Of a stretch of DNA of 64,000 nt, positions 9,701-19,725 are shown one piece after another. The position numbers were made by a program, and so were the translations under genes. The notes below the pieces were generated by a model that saw only the letters and a program-made list of their open reading frames with translations, was not told where the DNA came from and made no database searches. How positions within the stretch are numbered: the first letter of the stretch is position 1; every line of letters begins with the position of its first letter. Origin of the DNA: Dromaius novaehollandiae (Eukaryota > Chordata > Aves > Casuariiformes > Dromaiidae); the NCBI RefSeq assembly GCF_036370855.1, contig NC_088102.1, positions 72,363,601 to 72,427,600 on the forward strand, written 5' to 3'.

Positions 9701-12698
9701 TGCCAGGAAGGGCCCCGGGGTGCCGCAGGGGCCTGAGTGGCTGCCCCATCCCGGGCTGTCTCTGGCTGCAGGGAGCCGGCGGGTGCGGCTGGCAAGCGGC
9801 CCTGGGCGCTGTGCTGGGAGAGTGGAGGTCTACGTGCAGGGGGCCTGGATCCATGTCTGTGAGGATGCCTGGGACCTCTGGGATGCCACCGTCGTCTGCC
9901 GCCAGCTGGGCTGCGGCAAGGCCCTGGCAGTGCCCGGCTCAGCCCGCTACGGCCGGGGCTCGGGGCCAGTGTGGCTGGGCGCTGGCGGGTGCTCTGGGGC
10001 CGAGGCGACACTCTGGGACTGCCCGGCCCCGGCCCCAGCCCCAGGGCAGCGTGGTTGCAAGCAGGGTGCTGGCGCAGCAGCCGTTTGCTCAGGTCAGTGG
10101 CATCCTCCACCGGGGCCAGAGGTAGCAGGGCTGTGGGACTGGCCGTGGTGCCAGCCCTCCCCACCGGCCTCCCTGACCAGCTCCCCACACCCTGGGCACT
10201 CCCGGGGAGCGAGATGGTGCCTTTGCCCCACTGCCCCAGCGTGTCCGCTGCTTGGGGTGCTTCTCTTGGTGCCTCGGGGAGGTGGGTGGCGTGGTCGTAA
10301 GAGTGGGGGTGTTGCCCAGCCCTGGCTCAGCTGTGCCCCGCCCCGCTCATGCTATCCCCTTGCAGAGCTCACAGTCCTGCGGCTGGCGGGTAGCAGTGGC
10401 TGCACTGGGCGCCTGGAGGTCTTCTACAATGGGACGTGGGGCAGCGTGTGCGCCAATGGCACCAGCCCCGCCACAGCCGCCGTGGTGTGCCAGCAGCTGG
10501 GCTGCGGGGCCACGGGCCGACTGGCATCTGCCCCAGCAACCACACAGGGCTCAGGCCCTGCGTGGCTGGCCTGGGTGCAGTGCGAGCTGGGGACCGACTC
10601 CCTCTGGCACTGCCCCTCGGCACCCTGGCAGCTGCAGCCCTGCGACTCCCCTGGGGACACCCACATCACATGTGACGGGGACCCTGGCGGCACCAGAGTG
10701 ACTCCCACGCCAGCCAGGGCAACTGGATGCCCAGACGGCACAGCTTGCACAGGTAGCTTTGCCACCGTAGTGGCCCCAGGGACCCTCCAGCTCGGGCTGG
10801 CGCAGCCCAGTGGAGGGGGAGCAGCTCTGGCAAGGAGACCCCAGCTGCCGAGCACTGTCACCCCTCGGCTTCATGCAGGGGTTGGCCCTTCGGCCCAGGG
10901 GTGCCCTCCTTGGCCTCCCTGTCCCTCAAGCTGCTCCCCTGCATCCTCCCATGCATCCACAGTGATGCAGGATGGGACAGGGTCCCCAGCCTCCCTCCAG
11001 CTCTGCCGTGTTTTGGTGTCCTCACAGGTGCCCACAGGAGCCCTGCGGGGGGTGCTGGGGCCATGGCAGTGCCCACCATCCTCTGCATCATCCTGGGGAC
11101 CCTGCTCTGCCTGGCCCTGGGGGCTCTCGCCATGCAGGCATGGTGTGCCATGGCTCGGCACAGAGGTGGGTCGCACCGGGGTTCTCCGGGGCTGAATCTA
11201 CCAGGACGAGGCGCCAGGGCAGAGCCAGTCAGGGCTGGGGGCCACTGATGGCTCCCGGGACTGCCTGGCCATGGGGCGGCCCGGCTGCACAGGCTGGGGA
11301 CAGGCGTGGCGGTGGAGGCCAGGAGGCCAGTGCTGAAAGAGGGCAGGACGCGGCACAGCACGAGGGCCAGGCAGGGGCACCAGAGCCACTCAGCAGATGG
11401 GGCACAGCAGTGGAGCTGGGCCACAGGGATATTGGGGGCACAGCTGGTGACCCCCACCATCCCACGTGCTGTGCCCATGGCCTGGGGTTATGGCTGCCCT
11501 TGCTTTCCAGGCCCTGGCAGAGCTGGGGACACAATCTCTGAGGCCGTCTATGAGGAGCTCGACTACACCCTGACGCCGGAGTACCAGGAGGTGCCCAGTG
11601 GCTCAGGTGCGTACACCCTGACTCCCGTGGGAAGAGGCCAGCCCAGCCCGGCACCTCTCCCTGGGGAAGGAGGTCTCTGCGCTGAGGCCCCCACGCACCC
11701 GCTGCAGCAGCTGTGCTGGGAGCCCAGCCATGTGCTGACCACGGGGAGCTGGAGTGCAGGGCCGTATCCTGGCCCCTCACAGTCCCCGCTGTGCGGTGAG
11801 GCTGTCCTGCCCAGGGTGCTGGCTAGGCCGTGGGACTGGGCAGCCTCTCCTAACGCCCCATCCTCCAGGCTCTCCATCGGAGGGCTCAGCTACAAAGCTG
11901 CCGTATTACACCAGTGACAGCGTGGAGGTCAGCAGCCCCGCGACAGCAGCAGGTACGGGGCCGGAGTGCAGGGCCGTGCTGCAACGCGCCCAGAGGTGCA
12001 GCCCTCGTGCCGCAGCCAGTGCCAGCAGGGGCCTCACATGGTGCCTGTGCAGCATGGCCACGTGGCCCTCGGTTATTTTCTGGGCCAACACTCGTGGCTG
12101 GGGATGAGCCTCTGGGCTGCTGGCTCCATCCGAGAGCTGGCAGCCCCATGCAGCAGGCCTGGCCCCCATGTCGGCACCCGCAGCTCCTTGGCCAGTGGGG
12201 GCTGGCACAACACGTCCCTGCCCTGGCCTTCGTTTCACTGCCCTGTCTGTTGCAGACACCCCTGCCCTGCCCAGGCATGGCCCCCCGGACGGGTATGATG
12301 ATGCTGCGGCTGTCCTGCACCCGGGAGAGGCCGCTTCTCCAGGGTCAAGCAACGGAGATGTTTCTGAGGTTGCAGTGCTGGAAGGTAAGAGGTGCCGCAG
12401 CCTGCACAGCAGCACTGGCATTCCCAGCACTGTGCCATCCCGCCGGGAGAGGTGGCTCCCCCGTGCTCTACTGCGGCGGTGGGTGGTGCCTGGGCATGGC
12501 GGGGACCACTGGCCTGGACCTGGCAGCCGGGGGATGAAATGCCCCCTAGAGGCACCGGCCATGCTGTCCGCAGAGGGGAGCCGGCCCTCGCTGAGCCACC
12601 CGGAGCTGCCGGGAGCCACGACAGATGCACCAGCTTCAGCGCCCCAAGACATGGGCTACGACGACGTTGGTGTCAGCGGCCCCGGGACCTCGCTGTGA
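6685..12698 (+). CDS. WC1-like: WC1-like scavenger receptor gene 1, complete (13 exons, 972 aa)
   Basis: This encodes a type I membrane receptor: signal peptide, seven SRCR group B domains, one transmembrane segment and a tyrosine-rich tail. In mammals WC1 is a pattern-recognition co-receptor of gamma-delta T cells. Exons: 6685-6751, 7271-7591, 7761-8075, 8220-8528, 8768-9082, 9382-9693, 9772-10092, 10366-10752, 11028-11165, 11511-11606, 11869-11952, 12256-12384 and 12574-12698. All introns are phase 1 with GT-AG ends, and the total of 2919 nt is divisible by three. Tail motifs are YEELDYTLTPEYQEV (residues 842-856), GYDDA and C-terminal GYDDV. SRCR2 and SRCR5 have six cysteines; the others have at least eight. 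SRCR5 is two residues shorter before QQWD than in genes 2 to 4. There is no frameshift or stop, so it looks functional. CD163 is the main alternative, but the tail favours WC1/CD163L1. Confidence 0.88.
7271..7591 (+). other. Gene 1 exon 2: SRCR domain 1
   Basis: This exon encodes 107 residues (23-129), opening GELRLVNGGSRCAGRVE and ending DVGVTC. All eight group B cysteines are present. The preceding intron of about 520 bases holds no recognisable feature. Confidence 0.85.
7761..8075 (+). other. Gene 1 exon 3: SRCR domain 2 (six cysteines)
   Basis: This exon encodes 105 residues (130-234). The usual second cysteine is replaced (GTVADD in place of a VCDD type) and the seventh is also missing. 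Group B domains pair C2 with C7, so one whole disulfide is absent. The same state is seen in all five genes. Confidence 0.8.
8220..8528 (+). other. Gene 1 exon 4: SRCR domain 3
   Basis: This exon encodes 103 residues (235-337) with all eight cysteines and one N-glycosylation sequon (GNES). The exon ends TCC C before a GTAAGA donor. Confidence 0.85.
8768..9082 (+). other. Gene 1 exon 5: SRCR domain 4
   Basis: This exon encodes 105 residues (338-442) with eight cysteines and sequons at NGST and NCSG. The motif [14 protein letters not shown] is the usual SRCR core. Confidence 0.85.
9382..9693 (+). other. Gene 1 exon 6: SRCR domain 5 (six cysteines)
   Basis: This exon encodes 104 residues (443-546). 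As in SRCR2, the second and seventh cysteines are both absent; GRVQQWDDS replaces the usual VCDDGWD-type core. A sequon is present at CNAT. Confidence 0.8.
9772..10092 (+). other. Gene 1 exon 7: SRCR domain 6
   Basis: This exon encodes 107 residues (547-653) with eight cysteines and the core CEDAWDLWDATVVC. A proline-alanine repeat (PAPAPAPG) near the C-terminus varies in length between genes and accounts for the exon length differences (321 to 333 nt). Confidence 0.85.
10366..10752 (+). other. Gene 1 exon 8: SRCR domain 7 plus stalk
   Basis: This exon encodes 129 residues (654-782). An eight-cysteine SRCR domain with sequons at YNGT and ANGT is followed by a short stalk holding two further cysteines (GCPDGTAC). 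Confidence 0.85.
11028..11165 (+). other. Gene 1 exon 9: transmembrane exon
   Basis: This exon encodes 46 residues (783-828). The hydrophobic run TILCIILGTLLCLALGALAM has no charged residue and is followed by the basic stop-transfer stretch ARHR. Confidence 0.8.
11511..11606 (+). other. Gene 1 exon 10: ITAM-like cytoplasmic exon
   Basis: This exon encodes 32 residues (829-860) including YEELDYTLTPEYQEV, a YxxL-x7-YxxV arrangement with a third tyrosine between. Acidic residues before the first tyrosine (SEAVY) suit a Src-family kinase site. It is intact in all four genes that reach this exon. Confidence 0.8.
11869..11952 (+). other. Gene 1 exon 11: cytoplasmic linker exon
   Basis: This exon encodes 28 residues (861-888), rich in serine, with a double tyrosine in LPYYTSD. 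No known signalling consensus is visible. Confidence 0.7.
12256..12384 (+). other. Gene 1 exon 12: GYDDA cytoplasmic exon
   Basis: This exon encodes 43 residues (889-931) with PDGYDDAAA, comparable to a NYDDA segment I recall in the cattle WC1 tail. Confidence 0.75.
12574..12698 (+). other. Gene 1 exon 13: C-terminal GYDDV exon
   Basis: This exon encodes 41 residues (932-972) ending DMGYDDVGVSGPGTSL and the stop. The GYDDV sequence and its distance from the C-terminus match cattle WC1 from memory. Confidence 0.8.
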
Positions 12699-12936
12699 GC
12701 ACGGCAGAGCCGCACTGCGGCAGTCCCTGAGGACACACACGGTGCCATGGGGATCTGCCCCCACGAGTCACAGGCCAACCACAGCAGGCATCGTCTGTCT
12801 CATTAACCGCCCACTTGGGCCGGCCAGGGACTATGGGCACCATGGAGATGTGCCTCCATCATCCCTCCCGCGCAGCCCTCCAGGCGCTGCACGAGTTTGT
12901 GCTTCCACTGTGCATTTCTCTCTCTTCTATTAAAAA

Positions 12937-12942
12937 AATAAA
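12937..12942 (+). terminator. AATAAA polyadenylation signal of gene 1
   Basis: The signal lies 239 bases after the stop, in an A-rich run preceded by TCTATTAAA. Confidence 0.7.
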
Positions 12943-13529
12943 AAAATGTCTGGAGCCTCGGCCCCAAGGTGAGGGTTTCGGGCACATTGCCATATCCCCA
13001 GGGGTGGCTGGGGTGGACAAGGAGCATGTCCTGCTCAGAGTGAGCTCTGTTGCACATAGCCAGTAACTCTCCTGCTGGCCTGGCACAACTCCAGTTAATC
13101 GCTGTTGCTGCTGCAGGTCTTTCGCCCGCACTGTCCTACACTGGGATGTTACCATGCACGGCACCCTGACTACTGTGGCCCTCACCCGCCCCAGAGCAGC
13201 TCTGCACCAGGTCGACATTTGCCATTGCTGGTGGTGCACACTGCCCATGGCAGGGACTGCAGTGGAGCGAGCGCTGCTCTATAGAAAGAGCCAAGCATGG
13301 GCAGCGCTGCCCGATGCAGCAGTGGTGGAGCAGCTGGCAGGCTTCCTCTCCTCGCTGGAGGTTTCCCTTGCTGTAAGGCAGGCCTGCAGCCCAAACACAA
13401 GGGCAGGACAATAGTGTGACAAGTGGAGATGTCTTGGAGGGAGGCTATGGTCTGCCTTCCTGCCTGCCACCTAGTAAAAGCCCCCATCTGGGAGAGCAGG
13501 GCAGATGCTTTGTCTCCTTGATTGGGGGC
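12943..13529. other. Spacer block A of unit 2
   Basis: This is the counterpart of 484-1069. No conserved open frame or known motif is seen. Confidence 0.55.
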
Positions 13530-13978
13530 ATCATTGGGGACCACTGAAAGCAGTCTGGCCCCATCCTCTTCACACACTCCCTTCACATATTTATACCCAT
13601 CAGTACAGACCCCCCGCCCTCAGGCTTCTCTCCTCCACCATGAACAGGCCTAGCTCTCTCAGCTTTTCCTTGTATGATACATATTCCCATTCCTTCAGCA
13701 TCTTAGGAGCCCTTTACTGCACTTGCTCCAGGAGCTCCATGTCTCTCTTGTCTCGGGGAGCCCAGAACTGCACATAGCACTCCAGACGTGGCCTCCCCAG
13801 GGCTCAGTAGAGGCACAGGATCACCTCCCTCCACCTGCTGACAACACTCTGCCTAATGCAGCCCAGCATACCCTTGGCCTTCTTGGCCACAAGGGCACAT
13901 TGCTGGCTCACGGTCAGCTTGTTGTCCACCAGGCCTCCCAGGTCCTTCTCTGCGTGGCTGCTTTCCAGCAGGTCAGCC
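13530..13978 (-). mobile_element. CR1 LINE, unit 2 copy a, 3' part (left of LTR)
   Basis: This is the antisense 3' part of the same ancestral CR1 found in unit 1. It is cut at GGTCAGCC by a solo LTR; the rest of the CR1 continues at 15124. Confidence 0.85.
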
Positions 13979-15123
13979 TGTGGCGAACAGATGAGTGAAC
14001 TTTTGCCTTAAACATTTCTTGGTACATAAGGTGCAAGCAAACCATAACCTCAAACAAGCCACCTGTTCCCAGCGGAAACAGGACTGAGCTGCTGCGACCC
14101 CCGAAATGGTCTCCCTGCGACCACCCAGGACACACCAAGCCTGCGCTGAACCAGGGCACGATCGGGCAGAGACTTTGGGACCTGGACTGCAAATTACTGC
14201 TGCTTAACACAACTTTTATAAAACTTGCTTAGCCGCACTCCCTAGTTCAGTGAGAAAGGGCCCCAGAGCTGGTGCAGACTGGAAAGATAAGGGAGTTACA
14301 AGCAGTTTGCATTCCTATGCTTCACACTCCGGGAGGGAGGATGTCAAGGCTTTGAAATAAGGCCTGCTTGGGCGCCAGGACCCTGGGAAACAAAGCCTCC
14401 CCTCACTGCTGAAACAGTGTTAATTAGGGGGGGTCTGGATTATATCCTCCTTGTCAGGACCTTGGAAGATAACACCTACTGTCACTGCTGGGGCAGTGCT
14501 AATTGCTGGAACAACACCTGTTTGTCAGGGCCCTGAGAAAGAAGGGCAGAACCCGAGGAATCAACACATTTGTCAGCAGAAACCGCAACAGTAAAGATAA
14601 GGGAGAAAAGCAGCCTGCCTGGGAACAACGATGAGACCCAATAGGGAGCAGGAGACCCCAGACCCAAAAATTGCTATTGGTCTGAACTACCGCGTGAGGG
14701 GTGGGAAACTTAATTTGAAAAAGCTATAATTGCCCAGGGATTTCTATGTTCAGGGTCCCTCTTTGGAGGCACCCAACTCGGGCTGTAACTACTGCACGCG
14801 TGTCATTCCAAACTTTTCAGCGGGAACCTAGGGTCGGACCCTGCTTGAGTTGTAATTACTGCACGCGCATCGCTAAAATTTACACCCAGGGTGAAGAGGA
14901 CCAACGGGACGCCGCTGGATCCACGGGTGGTGATATCTCTTTCTCTCTCCCCCTTTTCTCTCTCTCTCTTTCTCTTTCTCCTCCCCTTCGCCTTCTCCTC
15001 CCACCTTTTCTCCCCACTCCGTGGAAAATAAAGTTAAAAGGTTGTACGCTATTTGACCGGTTTTAGCGTCTTAATCTCGTCTTTGGGATCATAACGAACC
15101 CCCCCCGATATTGGATCGGGACA
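13979..15123 (+). repeat. Solo LTR of an endogenous retrovirus
   Basis: This is a 1145-bp element with TG...CA ends, flanked by a perfect 5-bp target-site duplication CAGCC (13974-13978 and 15124-15128). It carries no gag, pol or env sequence, so it is a solo LTR left by recombination between two LTRs. An AATAAA at 15027-15032 and a long pyrimidine tract before it (about 14937-15015) support the + orientation. It interrupts a CR1 that is uninterrupted in the other four units, so it is younger than the duplication that made unit 2. The family cannot be named from sequence alone. Confidence 0.85.
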
Positions 15124-16437
15124 CAGCCACCACCCTCTACTGCTGCAGCGGGTATTCCTCCCCAGGGGCAGGCCTCTGCACTTCCCTTGATTCAGCTTCA
15201 TGAGGTTCCCCTCTGCCCATCTCCCCAGACTGTTGAGCTCCCTCGGAAGGGCAGCGCATCCCTCTGGGCTATCAGCCACTCCTCCTGGTTTTCAATCAGC
15301 ACACTTGCTGTGGGTGCACTCTGTCCCTTCATTCACGTCACTGAGGAAGAAGATGAACAATACTGCACCCAGCATGGACGCCTGGCAGACACCGCCAGCT
15401 ACAGGCCTCCAACGAGACTTTGTGCTGCTCATCACAATCCTCTGAGCTCTGCCAGACAGCCAGTTTTCAAGCCACCTCACTGTCTGCCCATCTAACCCAC
15501 ACTTCCTCAGCTTGCCTGTGAGGATGTGATGGGAGACAGTGTCCAAAGCCTTGCTCAAGTCAAGGGAGACAACTTGCCCTGCTCTCCCCTCATCTACCCA
15601 GCCAGGCGTCCCATCCTAGAAGGCTCTCACATTGGTTAAGCACGATTTCCCCCTTTGGGAATCCATGCTCGCTACTCTGGATCACTTTCTTAGCCTCCAC
15701 ATGCTTGCCAGTGGTGTCCAGGATGAGCTGCTCCATCACCTTGGCAGGGATCGAGGTGAGGCTGCCCAGCGTGTATTTCCCTGCACCCTGCTTCTTGCCC
15801 TCTTGCAAGACTGGAGTGGCATTGGCTCTCTTCCAGGCCTCAGGCACCTCTCCTGATCTCCAGCACCTTCCAAAGAGGACTGAGAGGGGCCTAGCAAGGA
15901 CCTTGGCCAGCTCGTCAGCACCCCTGGGGGCATGCCATGAGGGCTCATGGACTTGTGGATGTCCAGTTTGCTTCAGTGATCCCTAAGTCCATCCTCCTCC
16001 ACCGAGGAAAAGTCGTCCTCTCTTGAGGCTTTCTCCCTGCTCTCCAGGGCCTGGGATGTGGGGAGGGCCAGTCTTCATGGGAAAGACTGCAGCAAAGCAG
16101 CATTCAGGATCTCTGCCTTTCCAACATGCTTTGTCACCAGGGCCCTTTCCCCGGTCAGCAGTGAGCCCACAACTTCCCTTCTCCTCCTTTGGTTATTGAT
16201 GGATTTAAAGAAGCCCTGCTTGCTTCACATCCCTCAACACATTAAACTCCAAAGGGGCCGGGGTCTCGGCCTGGACCTTTTGAGCCCCATCCTTCCTACT
16301 CGGACAACATCCCTCTATTCCTTCATGTTTCCTGAGGCTGGCTCCACACAAGCCCTGCCTCAGCTTTCGGCAGTTCTCCTTAAGCATGGTGTCAAACAGA
16401 TGTCCCCTGGCATTGGAGTGCTCTAAGAGTAGTTCAG
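15124..16437 (-). mobile_element. CR1 LINE, unit 2 copy a, coding part (right of LTR)
   Basis: Minus-strand reverse-transcriptase remnants (TVSHHILTGKLRKCGLDGQ, WLENWLSGRAQR) lie at about 15292-15558. More upstream CR1 sequence follows, including the PEAWKRANATPVL segment at 15800-15847. This copy reaches further 5' than the one in unit 1, which lacks the stretch around 15680-16020. Together with 13530-13978 it formed one element before the LTR insertion. Confidence 0.85.
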
Positions 16438-16503
16438 GAAACCACAAGTGTAAGCCACACACATGCAGCCACAGGCAACAAGCAAGCCAACGCTGCTGTT
16501 ACT

Positions 16504-16800
16504 ATGGCACGGCTGTTTCAACCTCATGAAGAAGGACAAGCGCCACACACCACTGTGCTGCTGGGAGCTGCAGGGATGGGAAAGACAATGACAAGGAGGA
16601 AGATCACCGTGGAGTGGGCAGGAGCAGTCCTTTATACACAGTTTGACTATGTTTTCTACCTCAACTGGAAAGAAATCAGCCCCACTACAGCAGGGAGTGC
16701 AGCACACTTGATTTCCAAGCTCTGTCATTGCCCCTACTTGGACTCTTCCATCTGGGCTGGACCAGAAGTGCCTGGAGCCAGCACTTGCACTCGCTCCCCT
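16504..16800 (+). pseudogene. NLRP-type NACHT domain fragment, unit 2 (best preserved)
   Basis: The open frame starts MARLFQPHEEGQAPHTTVLL and passes through Walker A GAAGMGKT, KITVEWAGAVLYTQFDYVFY and LNWKEIS to about residue 85. The order of P-loop, VEWA and FDYVFYL is typical of the NLRP NACHT domain. The frame stays open to 17310, but the later part shows no NLR similarity to my eye, and no Walker B or leucine-rich repeats are present. It is a decayed single-domain relic rather than a working sensor. Confidence 0.72.
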
Positions 16801-18999
16801 GGCCTTCACAGTCTGGGTGGTTTTTTCCAGGCACAGCCCACATGGACTCACGAGCCACCTGGACCCTGCATGGCCAATGCCTTTTGCTCAGACAGCAAGC
16901 AGGCCCTGCAGCGTCCTAGGGGATGCAAGTACGGAGTTGAACTCTCTGGACTTGTGCACCCCCGAGCTAAAGAGAAACCTGAAACGAGAGCTCAAGGCCC
17001 CTGTGACCTTCTGCCCAACAAGAGCCGGCACAGAGCCTGGCTTGGGTCAGAATGGTTTGGGCTGGCCCTGTGGGACTCCTGCCACGTGCTTAACCCTGGC
17101 TCCCGTTCCCTGATTCAGAGCTGGAAAGCACTGAAACACAGATATGGTTCACCTGAGCAGACACTGAGACAGGACAACCACAGTGTCCCTCTCTCGCCTG
17201 CACAGCCCTGGGTGCACCATGGCTGCTTGGAGGCCAGTGTGGCAAACCCCATGAGCTGTGAGACTTTGGATACCTTCTGCCTCTTTTCCCCAGAAGCACC
17301 AGGGCAGTGAAAGCCATGGGCAGGGAGTGGGCATGGCAGCAGGGCTGTGGCCGTGCAGGCCCCCTGAGGTCGGATGCTGTGGGGCCGGGACAGTGTATCG
17401 CCATCGAGGTGGACCATGCCGTGTGGTCTCAGGCGGCAGTTCTTCTCTTTTTCTTGTTCGATTGAAAGACTGAACACATTGGGAGTAAAGGAAGAAACGT
17501 AGCAGGAGTTGGCTGCGCTCAAGGGAAGAAGGGAATTTTGCTGCTGTCATACCGGTGGGGGAGGACGGTGGCATTATGGGTAGGCGTGCCTCAAAGGGAG
17601 GCCACGGCCTGTCTTCCTGCCTGCCACCAAGCGTTGGCCCCATCCGAGACAGCAAGGCACACACTTTATGTCCGTGATTGGAGGCATCACCCACAAGGGG
17701 TACAAAGGAGGGTTGGGAAGAAAGCTGAAGGCATGTCTCTCAATGCTAAATATCCCTCTCTGGCTTCCCAACTGCTGCACTTTCATCTCTATAATCAGCT
17801 CACAGTTTTGGTACCTCCCTTGAATGTTCCGCCAGTTAAACACAGAAGGTCTACATGCTCAATGGTTACGCTGCATTAGTTTTCTATGCTGCTCTTTCCT
17901 CTCTATGTGGTCAGTGCATATGCTGCATGAGCTTTCTATGCCACTCTTGTCTCTCTGCAAGGCCTGCCGGCATTTGTACGCAGCCCATACTGGAATGCTG
18001 AGGTCTGACAAGCCCCTGCCACTAGTCCACTTCCCGACAGCTTCTGTTGCTGTGACCTGCTACTCTTTCAACTAGGGAAGCAAGTAGCTATGCACTGAGC
18101 TTTGCAGCCAAGGTAGGATGTGTCCTGCGAGAGCCCTGACTCAGCTGCTGATCTGCACCTCATCCCTGGTGTCTGTACACAGTGGGAAAATCCCCACACT
18201 GGGGCACTGGAGCTGTCTGTTGCGCTGCAGCTGCAAAAAATGTCCCCACGTGGCAGCTGAGCTTGCCTGGGCAGAGGAGGATTCCCACCAGCTGTGACGC
18301 AACTGTGGGCAGGTGCTGGCCACCCTCGTCCCTGCCTTGGAAGGGGGTTCCGGGATGTTGGATGGAGGGTGCATTCCAAGGTGGAGCGAGGTGCTGGGAA
18401 CTCCCCTGCCCTTGGGTGGGTGCTGCTGCCACAACTTAGAGGAGGCCCGAGAGACCTGCAAGGCATTGCTGGGCTGAACTGCTTTGCTGGTACAGCCAGC
18501 CACGAGCATAGGTCCCCTTGACAACCAAATCCACCTAGCTACCTACTGCAGATGCTGAAGCAGCCACCCTTCCAGGCATTGTGTGGGAGGGAAACAAGGG
18601 GGCAGGGCTGGGGCCGTGCCTGATTCACTGGACCTGAAAAGGGCACAGACTGGAAGTGGCATCGTCCCATGTTCCCACTGCAGTCGGTGGGGAGAAACAG
18701 GCCATACAGGGGGGGAATGCAGGTGCAGGCTGGACTGAACCATCCCAGGCACTGTCTCCCTCTGCCCTCCCAGCTCTGCACCAGCACCTGCACTAGCAGG
18801 GAGCAGGGCCTGGCAGCTCGGCAGTGGCAGTGCAACCTCAGGCCAATGCCGCACAGGGTAAGGAAGCTCTTTGTGTCAGGAAGGCCTTGAAGTGGCCAGA
18901 GCTTTCCAGATCCTTTTGCCTTGGACTGAGGATGAAGTGCATCTGCACAGGGCTGACAGCATGGCACGACTGAAGCTGCCCTCCACTCTGCCTTGTGTT
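16801..18999. other. Spacer block B of unit 2
   Basis: This is the counterpart of 2881-4514 but longer. It contains a segment around 17590-18090 that unit 1 lacks and units 3 and 4 keep. No conserved open frame or RNA gene is recognised. Confidence 0.5.
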
Positions 19000-19580
19000 C
19001 ACGGAAGCACAGACGCACACAACGGCAGAGGTTGGAAGGGACCTCTGGAGATCATTGTGGTCAATGCCCCTGCCCATGAGGGTCATCTAAAGCCCATCGC
19101 CCAGAACCCTATCCAGATGCCTCTGCAATGTCTCCTAGGACGGAGACCCCACAATCTCCCCAGGAAGCCTGTTCCCGGGCTCTGTCACACTCACAGGAAA
19201 GTTTTTCCCTCTGGGCAGACGGAACTTCCTGGGTTTCAGGTTGTGCCCGTTGCCTCTTGTCCTATCGCTGGGCACCACTGAAAAGCTCTTGACACCCTCC
19301 CTTCAGATATTTATGCCCACTGATAAAGATTCCCCCACAGCCTTCCCTTCTCCACCATGAACAGGCCCAGTTCTCTCAGCCTTTCCGCGTGTGACAGATG
19401 CTCCCATCTCTTAAGCATCGTAGGAGCCAAATGGGCCTTGACATTCCGAGCCCCATCCTTGCCTGCTTGGACAACATCCCTCCATTCCTCCCACATTTCC
19501 TGAGGCTGGCTCCACACCAGCCCTTCCTCAACCTTTCGCACTTCTCCTTAACCATGGTGTCAAACAGCTGTCACACAGCA
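19000..19580 (-). mobile_element. CR1 LINE 3' fragment, unit 2 copy b (antisense)
   Basis: It has the same structure and the same internal deletion as the unit 1 copy b, starting at the reverse-complement CR1 3' end. Confidence 0.8.
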
Positions 19581-19669
19581 TTGGTGTGCTGTTAGAGTAG
19601 CCCTACTGACAAGGAGCTCCTAAGAAATCGAGCTCCATTTCAAGCTGACTGTGCTTCCTCTTCGTTTAG

Positions 19670-19725
19670 ATTACAAACAAAAATACAAAGCGCACATGAC
19701 AAGACAGTTCCTGCAGGCAGTTATG
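19670..19725 (+). pseudogene. FISNA-like NLR fragment, unit 2
   Basis: It reads YKQKYKAHMTRQFLQ after an acceptor-like TTTAG. Unit 5 carries the same variant, while units 1, 3 and 4 read closer to YKQKYRAHMIREFLQ. The match is short and the assignment tentative. Confidence 0.4.

Noticed and set aside
10963-11027. Possible extra cassette exon between exon 8 and the transmembrane exon of gene 1
   Set aside because: An acceptor-like CCACAG and a donor-like CAG|GTGCCC exist, but the 65-nt piece would break the phase to the transmembrane exon.
7851-11195. Very long open frame of 1114 codons through gene 1
   Set aside because: It runs through introns and reads several SRCR exons out of frame. The cysteine pattern appears only in the spliced frame; high GC content leaves few stop codons.
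14937-15015. Pyrimidine-rich tract as a microsatellite locus
   Set aside because: It lies inside the solo LTR and is part of that element; it is not an independent repeat.
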